From: Clostridia bacterium BRH_c25
GTDB taxonomy: Bacteria > Bacillota_A > Clostridia > Lutisporales > Lutisporaceae
Direction of reading: 5' to 3'
NCBI GenBank assembly: GCA_001515955.1
Contig: LOES01000050.1
Location: 1-49,214, forward strand
DNA: 49,214 nt
In this document: in pieces, positions 34,297-43,242 of the stretch
Layout of the letters: each line of letters starts with the position of its first letter
How positions within the stretch are numbered: position 1 is the first letter of the stretch
Notes under the pieces: generated by a model
Databases searched by the model: none
What the model saw: the letters and a program-made list of their open reading frames with translations, nothing else
Told to the model about the DNA's origin: nothing
Translations under genes and position numbers: made by a program

Positions 34297-35304
34297 TTGC
34301 ATACGTTTGTAATCGCAGAGGTAGGTGTAAATCATAATGGTAGTATTGAAACAGCAAAAAAATTAGTAGATATTGCTTTAAAAGCAGGTTGCGATGCAAT
34401 AAAGTTTCAAACATTCAAAGCTGAGAAAATAGTTACTAGACAAGCAAAAAAGGCTGAATATCAAATAAGGAATACCAGTGATTTAGAATCTCAATATGAA
34501 ATGCTGAAAGTGCTTGAACTAAGTCAAGAATGCCATTTAGAATTAATTAAATATTGTAAATGCAACGAAATAACTTTTTTATCTACTCCATTTGATGAGG
34601 AGTCCTCAGACTTTCTTGAGAGTATAGGATTGAAAATGTTTAAAATTCCCTCTGGAGAAATCACTAATAAGCCTCTAATACAACACATAGCCAAAAAACA
34701 AAAACCAATAATACTGTCCACGGGGATGTCTACTTTAGGAGAAGTGGAAGAAGCACTTGAATGGATATATGAAGAAGGTAATACACAAATTACACTACTT
34801 CATTGTACATCAAACTATCCAACTATACCTGAAGATGTCAATCTCAGAGCGATGATTACATTAAAGCAGGCATTCAATATTAAGGTTGGGTATTCAGATC
34901 ATACACTTGGAATAGAGATCCCTCTGGCTGCTGTTGCATTAGGAGCAACTATTATAGAAAAGCATATTACCTTATCTAAAGAAATGGAAGGGCCTGATCA
35001 CAAAGCCTCACTTGAGCCTTATGAGCTAATAGAAATGGTTAGCAAAATAAGAAACTTGGAGAAGGCACTTGGAGATGGGTTAAAAAGACCAACGATTAAG
35101 GAATATGAAACAAGGACATTAGCTCGTAAAAGTATTGTTGCTGTCCGTGATATAAGTACTAGCGAGGTAATTAACATTGACATGCTGACTTGCAAAAGGC
35201 CAGGAAGTGGATTGGCTCCAAAGTATATTGATATGATAGTAGGTAAAATAGCTAAGAGAAGTATTTCTGCCGACGAGCAGATTGATTTAACAGATGTTTA
35301 CTAG
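34297..35304 (+). CDS. legI: Legionaminic acid synthase LegI (NeuB family)
   Basis: 335 aa from TTG 34297 behind AGAGGGTG (the ATG at 34258 lies inside legH). The NeuB TIM barrel shows IAEVGVNHNGSIETAKKLVD, AIKFQTFKAE, HCTSNYPTIPEDVNL, GYSDHTLGIEI and EKHITLSKEMEGPDH. A C-terminal antifreeze-like SAF domain covers about residues 275-335. The enzyme condenses the 6-deoxy diacetamido sugar with phosphoenolpyruvate to give the nine-carbon acid. The choice of legionaminic over sialic or pseudaminic acid rests on the LegB/C/G/H set. Confidence 0.92.
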   Translation: MHTFVIAEVGVNHNGSIETAKKLVDIALKAGCDAIKFQTFKAEKIVTRQAKKAEYQIRNTSDLESQYEMLKVLELSQECHLELIKYCKCNEITFLSTPFDEESSDFLESIGLKMFKIPSGEITNKPLIQHIAKKQKPIILSTGMSTLGEVEEALEWIYEEGNTQITLLHCTSNYPTIPEDVNLRAMITLKQAFNIKVGYSDHTLGIEIPLAAVALGATIIEKHITLSKEMEGPDHKASLEPYELIEMVSKIRNLEKALGDGLKRPTIKEYETRTLARKSIVAVRDISTSEVINIDMLTCKRPGSGLAPKYIDMIVGKIAKRSISADEQIDLTDVY

Positions 35305-35615
35305 TATGGGGAATTATTATAGGATAAAGATCCTTACAATAAGTGTATATATACAATTCCAGCATATGGAGGCTCCAAAAGGGTAAAAAATAAAACATAA
35401 GACCACTTAATGGAAAACATCTCATTGGATGGACTATTGAGGAATCACAAAGATATAAATATAAGAAATGCTTATTGTTTCTATGTGCATCTAATATATA
35501 TATTTCTATTTTCGATTTGATTGGTTTGCAATAGATAAAATAAATGACGGTGCAGTTTAATGGATGATTACCACAAAGCAAACGAAGATATTGAAATTCT
35601 AGAGGGTGATTGTTA
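35305..35615. other. AT-rich gap after legI
   Basis: 311 bp without a convincing gene. An 18-codon frame (ATG 35561, MDDYHKANEDIEILEGDC) ends across the next gene start and could be a scrap, but I cannot assign it. No clear terminator or promoter. Confidence 0.4.
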
Positions 35616-36743
35616 GTGCCATCAAAACCTGTAATGGGTAACAAGAAAATTATAATTTATATATTATATATACTGATATCAATTTTGATTATTGTTTTTA
35701 ATCTGGTATTTGCAAATATACCCAATGGCTATATTTTGCTATTAGTTTTATCCTTTATGGCTATTGCATTAATCAGAGTGAGGGATAAATTATCCTTTTT
35801 ATATGGGCTTGCATTGCTCATTGTGCTAAGTGTAGTTGGAATAATACAGTTCGAGTATTTCCCACAAGCGAGAGTTCTCTACGAGGCGGGGCTTACACCA
35901 TGGGAACTTTTAGTGAGTTTTCATCCTCATTCAGTTAGGTATTTGGTATCATACCCAGCTGTATTGATTACTCACTTTTTTAATACTGACATTAACAGCT
36001 CATATACGTACTACTGCATTATACTACTCAGTATTATGATGATGAATGTACAGGATGTAGTCAATCTTATAAAAAAAGATAAGGGTATTTCTAATGCATT
36101 GGTACTTAGAGGAATGGTAGGTATATTACCAATCATATTGCTAAGCTCATTGATGAATGGTAGGTTGGTACCTGCTTTTGCAGGGATGAGTATGATACTA
36201 AAAGAAATGACAGGATTATTCTTTTTAAAAAAGAAATTAGATACACGGTTGTTAATAATTGTATTTTTCGGGTTTTTTATTACAACAGTGAGCAGTGGCA
36301 CAATGATGGTGGCAGCGGGAGAAATAGTTGCATGCCTTGTTATATATATGATTAAATTTAGAAGGCAGGGTACCTTATTGTTTTTTTCTATCATTTTTTC
36401 TCCAATTCTATATGTAGCAGGGAAATATATTATATTCATGACAAATAGAAATATATTATACTTTGGTGGAGGTCTGGAAGGCTTTATAAAGATGTTAAAT
36501 CATGGTTTTGGCAGACTATTTCATTATACGCCACTTATTATTTTGACATTTTGTGTGTTAATGATATTTTTTCTTTCTATTATGAGTAAGGTATATTTTT
36601 ATTTTTTAAGAAATAAACTGGAGTATATTCCACTGGTTATTTCTTTTCCAATTGCTTTTATAGGGGGATTGTTTGGCATATCGACGGCATTAATGATAGT
36701 CCCTTCCCTTATTGTGATTGGTTTATTGGTAGTAGGAATCTAA
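35616..36743 (+). CDS. Polytopic membrane protein, possibly a polymerase or transporter
   Basis: 375 aa; GTG 35616 lies 7 bases after GAGGGTG, while the TTG at 35610 is too close. About ten predicted membrane helices with short loops, and a larger loop around residues 70-110 (FEYFPQARVLYEAGLTPWEL, then HPHS). The size and layout resemble EpsG/Wzy-type polymerases of polysaccharide clusters, but I see no diagnostic motif. It sits between the leg genes and the aldolase, all on one strand. Confidence 0.6.
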   Translation: MPSKPVMGNKKIIIYILYILISILIIVFNLVFANIPNGYILLLVLSFMAIALIRVRDKLSFLYGLALLIVLSVVGIIQFEYFPQARVLYEAGLTPWELLVSFHPHSVRYLVSYPAVLITHFFNTDINSSYTYYCIILLSIMMMNVQDVVNLIKKDKGISNALVLRGMVGILPIILLSSLMNGRLVPAFAGMSMILKEMTGLFFLKKKLDTRLLIIVFFGFFITTVSSGTMMVAAGEIVACLVIYMIKFRRQGTLLFFSIIFSPILYVAGKYIIFMTNRNILYFGGGLEGFIKMLNHGFGRLFHYTPLIILTFCVLMIFFLSIMSKVYFYFLRNKLEYIPLVISFPIAFIGGLFGISTALMIVPSLIVIGLLVVGI

Positions 36744-36780
36744 CCATTAATTTTCATTATTTATATAGGAGTTGAGGGCC

Positions 36781-37608
36781 ATGAGTTTAGATTTAATGTT
36801 CATTACAAATGATATTAATATTGCATCAGAGGCTGAAATTGCAGGAGTAGACAGGATATTTATTGACTTGGAGAAAAACGGAAAGCTTGAAAGGCAGGGA
36901 CATTTAGATACGCACATCGCAGAGCATTATATTAGCGATGTGAAAAAAATTAAGAACGTATTAAAGAAGGCTGATCTAATTGTTAGAATAAATCCACTCT
37001 TTCAAGGTACTAAAGAGGAAGTTGAAAAGTGCATTGAATATGGGGCAGATATTATTATGTTGCCAATGTTTAAAACTAAAGAAGAAGTTGCAAGATTTAT
37101 TGAGTATGTTAATGGTCGAGCAAGAGTATCTCTATTGCTTGAAACGGCACAAGCATTTATTAGAGTAAATCAGATAGTGGAAATAGAGGGTATTAATGAA
37201 ATACATATAGGCCTAAATGATTTGCATCTTAGCTTAGGACTGGACTTTATGTTTGAACTGCTAAGTGAAGGAATAATAGACTATCTTGCTAATATAGTAA
37301 AAGGTAAAGGAATAAAGTTTGGATTTGGGGGGATAGCAAGAATAGGAGAAGGAGTCATACCAGCTGAGCTAGTAATAGGAGAACATTATAGATTAGGATC
37401 AGAAGTCGCCATTCTTTCTAGAACATTTAGGAATGATGCAAGTTTAAATAACAAGTTTAACAATACTGTAAATATAAGAGAAGAAGTTGAGAAGCTGAGA
37501 AGTTATGAGCATTATTTATTGAAACAAGATGATTCATTTTTCGTTGAAAATTCTTTTAATTTTAGAAGTTTAGTAAGAAAGTACGTAACTAATCTAAACA
37601 AAAAGTAA
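36781..37608 (+). CDS. HpcH/HpaI aldolase / citrate-lyase-beta family protein
   Basis: 275 aa from ATG 36781, 9 bases after AGGAG. A TIM barrel with the family's conserved residues: DRIFIDLEKNGK (first acidic), LIVRINPL (Arg), SLLLETAQAF (metal-binding Glu) and IHIGLNDLHLSLG (metal-binding Asp). Family members cleave or form C-C bonds with pyruvate/oxaloacetate or CoA esters. It lies in a glycan operon that also has a crotonase; the two could make an unusual acyl or carboxylated group, but no substrate is known. Confidence 0.8.
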   Translation: MSLDLMFITNDINIASEAEIAGVDRIFIDLEKNGKLERQGHLDTHIAEHYISDVKKIKNVLKKADLIVRINPLFQGTKEEVEKCIEYGADIIMLPMFKTKEEVARFIEYVNGRARVSLLLETAQAFIRVNQIVEIEGINEIHIGLNDLHLSLGLDFMFELLSEGIIDYLANIVKGKGIKFGFGGIARIGEGVIPAELVIGEHYRLGSEVAILSRTFRNDASLNNKFNNTVNIREEVEKLRSYEHYLLKQDDSFFVENSFNFRSLVRKYVTNLNKK

Positions 37609-37617
37609 GGTGAGATG

Positions 37618-38193
37618 ATGTTATATAGGAAGTATATTAAACGGGGGCTTGATATTGTATTTTCCATTATATTAATTATTGGGCTATCCCCTTTACTACT
37701 TATAGTATGGGTTTTGATTAGACTTAATTCAAAAGGGAGTGGAATATATAAGCAAGAAAGAGTTGGGCTAAATAAAGAACCGTTTTATATATATAAATTT
37801 AGAACTATGGTATTAGGGGCTGATAAATTTGGGCCAGCCTCGACATCAAATAAAGATTCAAGAATAACTAAATTAGGAAAAGTATTAAGAAAAACCAGTA
37901 TAGATGAGTTGCCACAGATTTTTAATATTCTAAAGGGGGAGATGAGTTTTATTGGCCCTCGTCCAGATGTACCACAGCATTTACCAATGTTTTCAGAAAA
38001 GCATTTGCTTAAGAGATTGAAGGTAAAGCCCGGGTTAACTGGTTTATCACAAGTTAATGGGCGCAGTTCTATATCATTAGCTGATCGAATAGCTTATGAC
38101 GAAGAATATGCTGACAGTTTGAGTTTTGTAATGGACGTAAAAATTATAATGGCAACTATAAGAAAAATATTCATAAAAGATGGTGTTAATTAG
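37618..38193 (+). CDS. Initiating phosphoglycosyl transferase (PglC/WcaJ type)
   Basis: About 191 aa; ATG 37615 or 37618 follows AAGGTGAG. One N-terminal membrane hairpin (residues 9-33), then FRTMVLGAD, the catalytic DE in SIDELPQIFNILKGEMSFIG, and PRPDVP and KPGLTGLSQVNGR. This short form (catalytic domain only) moves a sugar-1-phosphate onto undecaprenyl phosphate and starts the lipid-linked glycan. The product of the PglF/WbpM-type gene at 24413 is a likely substrate. Confidence 0.92.
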   Translation: MLYRKYIKRGLDIVFSIILIIGLSPLLLIVWVLIRLNSKGSGIYKQERVGLNKEPFYIYKFRTMVLGADKFGPASTSNKDSRITKLGKVLRKTSIDELPQIFNILKGEMSFIGPRPDVPQHLPMFSEKHLLKRLKVKPGLTGLSQVNGRSSISLADRIAYDEEYADSLSFVMDVKIIMATIRKIFIKDGVN

Positions 38194-39920
38194 TGGAAGA
38201 AAAACAAGTTAAAATAATAGGCAACTTAATTAATAAAAAGAATGCTTTCATTATTCCATATAGTTTGAAGATAAGTGGTCAATACTTTTATGTCATTGAT
38301 CGATTGTCTCATAAGCTATACAAATATGACATGGAAGGTAATGGCGGAGAAATGTCTGTGTCAGGGGATAAAAGTTCTGGGGGGCTGCATTTTCCCTATG
38401 ACTTGCTTATTATTAACGATTTGATATATATTGCAGATGGCGGGAATTATAGAATAATAGTCTGTGATTTAAAGGGAAATTATTTATTTGAGTTTGGCGG
38501 ATTTGGATTTAATGATAATCAATTTAATGATGGCGGAATATTTAATGGTGACGGTAGAAGCAGTAACCCTCAGAGTCTGTTTTTAGACAATGATGGTAAT
38601 ATCAATACAATTGATATAATGAACAAATGCATAAAGGTTTTTAATCCGAAGGGTTACTATATTAGAAAATATAGTTTTGGAGGCATGAAATCCTATGGTG
38701 TATGCGTTATGGACCAAGATGGAAGTTTTTTCATATCTGATCCTGCACAGAATAAGATCAAGTGCTATGATCAAAATTTAGACGAAGTTTGGTCAGTAGG
38801 GAAGGAAGGCTATGGTCCGGCTGAATTTCAGGTTCCCTGGCGTATTGTTTTACATAAGAATAATTTGTTATATGTGAGTGATATTTATAATCATCGTATT
38901 CAAATTTTTAATAAAAAAGGTACTTATATTAGCCAGTTTGGGCATTGGGGAAGTGACACCCAGGGATTCAACTACATCTTTGGTTTTGATATTGATGGGA
39001 AAGGTAAAATATATTTAACAGATACATGGAATCATAGAGTTAAAATTTATAATAATGAATACTTATGTGAGAAAATTATTTATAAATATCAGGATGACCT
39101 TGTTCTAAGACCTGCTGCAGTTAAATTTGCTAATGATGAAAAGACGTTTTTAGTCGCAGATTACTTAAATCATAGTATTGCAATATTTGATTCAGATGGT
39201 AATTATATAAAACGATTTGGACAATTAGGTTCGGGAAAAGGTGAATTCAAATATCCTAATGATATCTTTATAACATCTGAAGGCTGGATTTATGTTTCAG
39301 ATAGTAAAAATAGAAGAATTCAAATATTTGATAAGGCTGGAACTTTTTTAAACTTGTTTCCCTTACCTGAAGATAAAGTTAATATGATACCTTCAAGTGT
39401 TGTTGTTTATAAAGACAAAATTTATGTAGCAGACATAGAAAACTCAATGATACATGTTTTTAATAGTATAACATTATCATATGAAGGAATAATCGCTGGA
39501 AAGGGACAATCATATGGGAATGTGCTTTCAAATTATAAAACAGCATTTATGAGACTAGATATTTGGCAAGACCAACTGATTATTGCTGATTCATCCAATA
39601 ATAGAATACAAATGTATGATATTACCAAACAAAGATTTATTAAGGAAGAATCTAGGGATTATTGCATTCCTACTCGTGCACGTGTAATTAACAATGAAAC
39701 TATGCTTGTTGTTAATAGGGGAAATAATACAATTCAAATAGATTACACTTCAGATAGGAATTCTTTGATTATCGGTAAAGGCCCTGGAAACCAAGAGGAT
39801 GAACTAATAGCACCTTGGGATGCTGATTATTGTATATCTAGTGAACTACTAATAATATTAGACAGTTTAAATAATAGGATTAAATTAATGCATATTAAAC
39901 TATTAAACGGAGGGATTTAA
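38193..39920 (+). CDS. NHL-repeat beta-propeller protein
   Basis: 575 aa from GTG 38193, which overlaps the preceding TAG by one base. No signal peptide and no membrane helix, so it should be cytoplasmic, which is unusual for NHL propellers in Gram-positives. Repeats of about 45-50 residues cover the whole length, with recurring YVSDIYNHRIQIFNKKGTYI, VADYLNHSIAIFDSDGNYI and YVSDSKNRRIQIFDKAGTFL, and FGxxGxGxGEFxxPxDI linkers. At least eight repeats are visible, enough for one or two propellers. It is followed immediately (0 bp) by the ATP-grasp gene. Function unknown; perhaps a scaffold or a sugar enzyme of the propeller class. Confidence 0.75.
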   Translation: MEEKQVKIIGNLINKKNAFIIPYSLKISGQYFYVIDRLSHKLYKYDMEGNGGEMSVSGDKSSGGLHFPYDLLIINDLIYIADGGNYRIIVCDLKGNYLFEFGGFGFNDNQFNDGGIFNGDGRSSNPQSLFLDNDGNINTIDIMNKCIKVFNPKGYYIRKYSFGGMKSYGVCVMDQDGSFFISDPAQNKIKCYDQNLDEVWSVGKEGYGPAEFQVPWRIVLHKNNLLYVSDIYNHRIQIFNKKGTYISQFGHWGSDTQGFNYIFGFDIDGKGKIYLTDTWNHRVKIYNNEYLCEKIIYKYQDDLVLRPAAVKFANDEKTFLVADYLNHSIAIFDSDGNYIKRFGQLGSGKGEFKYPNDIFITSEGWIYVSDSKNRRIQIFDKAGTFLNLFPLPEDKVNMIPSSVVVYKDKIYVADIENSMIHVFNSITLSYEGIIAGKGQSYGNVLSNYKTAFMRLDIWQDQLIIADSSNNRIQMYDITKQRFIKEESRDYCIPTRARVINNETMLVVNRGNNTIQIDYTSDRNSLIIGKGPGNQEDELIAPWDADYCISSELLIILDSLNNRIKLMHIKLLNGGI

Positions 39921-40877
39921 ATGAAAGAGAGAGTAAGAATTGCAATTATTGGAGGTTCAAGCGGAGATGCTTTAGTGGAGTCATGTAAAAAATTTGGACA
40001 ATATTCTATCATTATATGTGGACGTGAAAAAGATCGAGGCTATGGTATGGGAGATGAAAATTACCTAATTGATCTTAATGAAAAGGATAAGATAGTTAAT
40101 CTCATCAGAGAGAAAGCTGATTGTTTGTTATTAGGAACCGGACACATACTTGCACATAATATTGCAAAAGTGTTGTATGATAGTGGCTTTGTGGTCTCGA
40201 TAAATCCACACAAAGCTGATTATGGGAAGAACAAAATATTAGCTTATGAGTTTATAAGAAAAATTGGATATAAAACACCTGAGTTCTATGTTATTGAATC
40301 TGAAAAACACCTAAAAGAAATAGGAATTGACAATATTAAAATTCCATGTGTTGTAAAATCAGAAAATGATGCTGTAAGGACAGCAAAAGCTAATAATAAA
40401 ACACAACTCTTGGATCTATTAAAAGAAAACTTTGATACTAATAATAAAGTAATAGTAGAAGAATTTATTGATGGCATAGAGTATACTATACCAGTTGTAT
40501 CTGATGGTGAAAATTATATAGGTTTAACACAGGCATTAAACATGTCAGACATTAATAGAATTGCAGTAGCTCATTTAAGGTTCTTTGATAATCTGGATGC
40601 CAAATATGACAGGTATGAATTATTAGACGATGAATTAAAGAAGGAAATCACAGACATTACTGTAGATATAACAAGACAAATAGGATTAGTTGGTGTACCC
40701 CGATATGATTTGATGGTAGATATGGATAAGAATATATATATTTTAGAAATAAATGAAGTTGCTGTTTCCAGGCTTGGACCAGATCATTATCCTTGGGAAG
40801 AAGTAAATATGAACCTAGCTGATGAGATGGTTAAAAATACGCTTAAAATATTTCAAAAGCATAATAGGATTCAATGA
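39921..40877 (+). CDS. ATP-grasp ligase
   Basis: 318 aa; ATG 39921 directly follows the previous stop, with GGAGGG before it. N-terminal Rossmann-like preATP-grasp fold (RIAIIGGSSGDALVESCKKF), central KIPCVVKSENDAVRT (ATP-binding Lys) and VIVEEFIDGIEYTIP, C-terminal metal site DLMVDMDKNIYILEINEVA (Glu/Asn). It resembles carboxylate-amine ligases such as PylC or carbamoyl-phosphate-synthase-like proteins. In this operon it could join an amino acid or other acid to an amino sugar. The substrate is not predictable from sequence. Confidence 0.8.
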   Translation: MKERVRIAIIGGSSGDALVESCKKFGQYSIIICGREKDRGYGMGDENYLIDLNEKDKIVNLIREKADCLLLGTGHILAHNIAKVLYDSGFVVSINPHKADYGKNKILAYEFIRKIGYKTPEFYVIESEKHLKEIGIDNIKIPCVVKSENDAVRTAKANNKTQLLDLLKENFDTNNKVIVEEFIDGIEYTIPVVSDGENYIGLTQALNMSDINRIAVAHLRFFDNLDAKYDRYELLDDELKKEITDITVDITRQIGLVGVPRYDLMVDMDKNIYILEINEVAVSRLGPDHYPWEEVNMNLADEMVKNTLKIFQKHNRIQ

Positions 40878-40878
40878 T

Positions 40879-42099
40879 ATGAGCAAAAAAGTTTTTATTC
40901 CAACTTATGGTGGAGGACATGTTAAAATTGTAATACCAATCATCAAAGAGTTATTGGCTAGAGGGTATGAGGTTGTGGTACTGGGCTTAACCTCAAGTGC
41001 ATTAGCTCTTACTGCTGAGGGAATTAAATATAAAGGCATGAAAGATTACATATCTTTATTCCCTGAAAAAGAAGAAATTTATGAAATAGGAATTCGATTA
41101 CTAGATAAAAACTTTAACCAGGATTCAGGATTGGATAGAGATGAGATTCTATTATATCTAGGCATAAATATATTAGATATAAGTATTCAAAAGGGTAGTA
41201 AGAAAGATGCAATGGACTTATTCGAAGAAAAGGGCAGAGGTGCTTTTTTTCCATATTATTCAATAAAAAGAATTGTTGAATATGAGAAACCTGATGCTAT
41301 TTTGGTAACGTGTGGGCAGAGAACAGAAAAGGCTGCTGGTGTAGTTGGTGAAGAGCTTAATATACCAGTAGTAAGAGTTATCGATTTATTGGGTGAAGAT
41401 GACGTTCTTCCTTATAAAGCAAGTGTATGTGTAATGAATGAAATTGTAAAAAACAATATTCTTAAAAATAATCCACATTTAAAAGGGTCCGATATTTTTG
41501 TGACAGGGCAGCCTAATATTGAGTTAGCAGGAGATACAATGAAATTTCAGACTTTTAATAGCATGTATAATATCCATAAGTATAATAAAATAATTACTTT
41601 TTTTTCTCAGCCAAGGAATACCCAAAGAGAACAAGTGATAAATCACTTAATAAAATTATTTATACAAAAACCCAATTATCTATGTTTATACAAATTACAC
41701 CCTAATGAAGATATAGGGCTTTATAATAAATATATGAGTATAAAGCCTCAGAATTTAGTAATCGAAAAAAATATTGACTTGAACAGCGCCATATTATTTA
41801 CGGATATTGCTATAACTTTTTTTTCAACTGTAGGGTTACAATTGATAGCCCAAGATAAGCCGCTAATTACAGTAAATTTATCAAAGACGCCATATTCCAC
41901 AGATTATAGCAAGTACAATTGTTCTGTTGAAATACAAGACTTGGCACTTCTTGGTGATACGATTGAGAGTTTATTTGACTATAATCATGATTTGAGTAAA
42001 AAACTAAAAGCGGGCAGGTCAAAAATGTTAATACCTAAATCAGCAGCATCTAACATTGTAGATGTAATACAAATAAAATTATTGAAACAAACCAAGTAG
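40879..42099 (+). CDS. GT-B-like glycosyltransferase/epimerase-fold protein
   Basis: 406 aa from ATG 40879, one base after the ATP-grasp stop (the ATG at 40822 overlaps it). N-terminal VFIPTYGGGHVKIVIPIIKE is typical of GT-B enzymes. The C-terminal half has FFSQPRNTQREQVINHLIKL, LYKLHPNED and AITFFSTVGLQLIAQDKPLI, reminiscent of CDP-glycerol/capsular transferases and the UDP-GlcNAc 2-epimerase fold. It is one of very few transferase candidates in the island and so may place the nonulosonate on the growing glycan. Specific activity unknown. Confidence 0.65.
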   Translation: MSKKVFIPTYGGGHVKIVIPIIKELLARGYEVVVLGLTSSALALTAEGIKYKGMKDYISLFPEKEEIYEIGIRLLDKNFNQDSGLDRDEILLYLGINILDISIQKGSKKDAMDLFEEKGRGAFFPYYSIKRIVEYEKPDAILVTCGQRTEKAAGVVGEELNIPVVRVIDLLGEDDVLPYKASVCVMNEIVKNNILKNNPHLKGSDIFVTGQPNIELAGDTMKFQTFNSMYNIHKYNKIITFFSQPRNTQREQVINHLIKLFIQKPNYLCLYKLHPNEDIGLYNKYMSIKPQNLVIEKNIDLNSAILFTDIAITFFSTVGLQLIAQDKPLITVNLSKTPYSTDYSKYNCSVEIQDLALLGDTIESLFDYNHDLSKKLKAGRSKMLIPKSAASNIVDVIQIKLLKQTK

Positions 42100-42119
42100 C
42101 GAAGAAAAGAGGGACCTCT

Positions 42120-43169
42120 ATGGATGTTAAAGAATTATTTATTTCTCAAGATCGTACAATAAAAGAGGCTATGAAAAAGCTTGATGAAACAGCTAAGAAG
42201 ATATTACTAGTAGTTGATGAATGCAAACTAATGGGGGTTATTACTGATGGAGATATTAGAAGATGGATACTAAAAAATGGAGACTTCGGTGAGACTGTAG
42301 ATATAATTATGAACAGATCCCCGAAATACATTCATGAAAAAGATATAAACAGTGCAAAGGAGATATTAAAGGAAAAAAGGGTAGATGCTTTACCAGTGAT
42401 AACTGAATCTAGAGAAATAATAGATATTGTATTTTGGAATGATTCTTTTACAAGTAAAATGTTTAAACATATGATTAACAATCCTGTCGTAATCATGGCT
42501 GGAGGAAAAGGAACCAGACTAGACCCATATACAAGAGTTTTACCAAAACCATTGATACCAATAGGAGAAGTTCCGATAATTGAGAGAGCAATAAATCGAT
42601 TCAAAGATTTTGGGTGTTTAAATTTCTATTTAACAGTAAATTATAAGAAGAATATGATTAAAGCATATTTCAATGAAATAGAAAGAGAATATAAGATAAA
42701 CTATATAGAAGAGGAAAAGCCACTAGGTACAGCAGGGAGTCTTTGTCTGCTTAAAGATAAAATAGAAGACACCTTCTTTGTGAGCAACTGTGATATTTTA
42801 ATAGATGGAAATTATGCTGATATGCTAAAATACCATAAAGAAAATGATTATAGAATAACACTGATTACTTCTCTAAAAAACTATAAAATTCCTTATGGAG
42901 TAATAGAAATTGATAATACTGGGAGAGTAATTAATATAAAAGAAAAGCCAGAGTATGAGTACTTAGTAAATACAGGAATGTATATATTAGAGCCTGAAGT
43001 AATAGACGATATTCCAAAGGATACACATTTTCATATTACAGAATTAATATTCTCTTATATAGAAAAAGGAGAGAAGATTGGAGTATATCCAGTTAGTGAC
43101 AAAGAATGGCTTGATATGGGACAGTTTAAAGAAATGGAAGACATGTTGGAAAGATTAGGCATAAGATAG
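42120..43169 (+). CDS. ptmE: CBS-domain nucleotidyltransferase (PtmE-like)
   Basis: 349 aa. Two CBS domains (residues 1-115; KKILLVVDECKLMGVITDGD) are fused to a nucleotidyltransferase domain with VVIMAGGKGTRLDPYTRVLP then KPLIPIGEVPI, and metal-binding Asp in FVSNCDILIDGNY. This fusion is the architecture of Campylobacter PtmE, which makes GDP-glucosamine for legionaminic acid synthesis. That supports a GDP-linked Leg route here and possibly nucleotide control through the CBS pair. The GDP preference is inferred from the homologue. Confidence 0.85.
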   Translation: MDVKELFISQDRTIKEAMKKLDETAKKILLVVDECKLMGVITDGDIRRWILKNGDFGETVDIIMNRSPKYIHEKDINSAKEILKEKRVDALPVITESREIIDIVFWNDSFTSKMFKHMINNPVVIMAGGKGTRLDPYTRVLPKPLIPIGEVPIIERAINRFKDFGCLNFYLTVNYKKNMIKAYFNEIEREYKINYIEEEKPLGTAGSLCLLKDKIEDTFFVSNCDILIDGNYADMLKYHKENDYRITLITSLKNYKIPYGVIEIDNTGRVINIKEKPEYEYLVNTGMYILEPEVIDDIPKDTHFHITELIFSYIEKGEKIGVYPVSDKEWLDMGQFKEMEDMLERLGIR

Positions 43170-43242
43170 ATGAAAAGTATCTATAGTCACAGTGCAAGAA
43201 ACTCTATTTATTTGGGGAGAAACTATAGAGGAGATAAATAAC

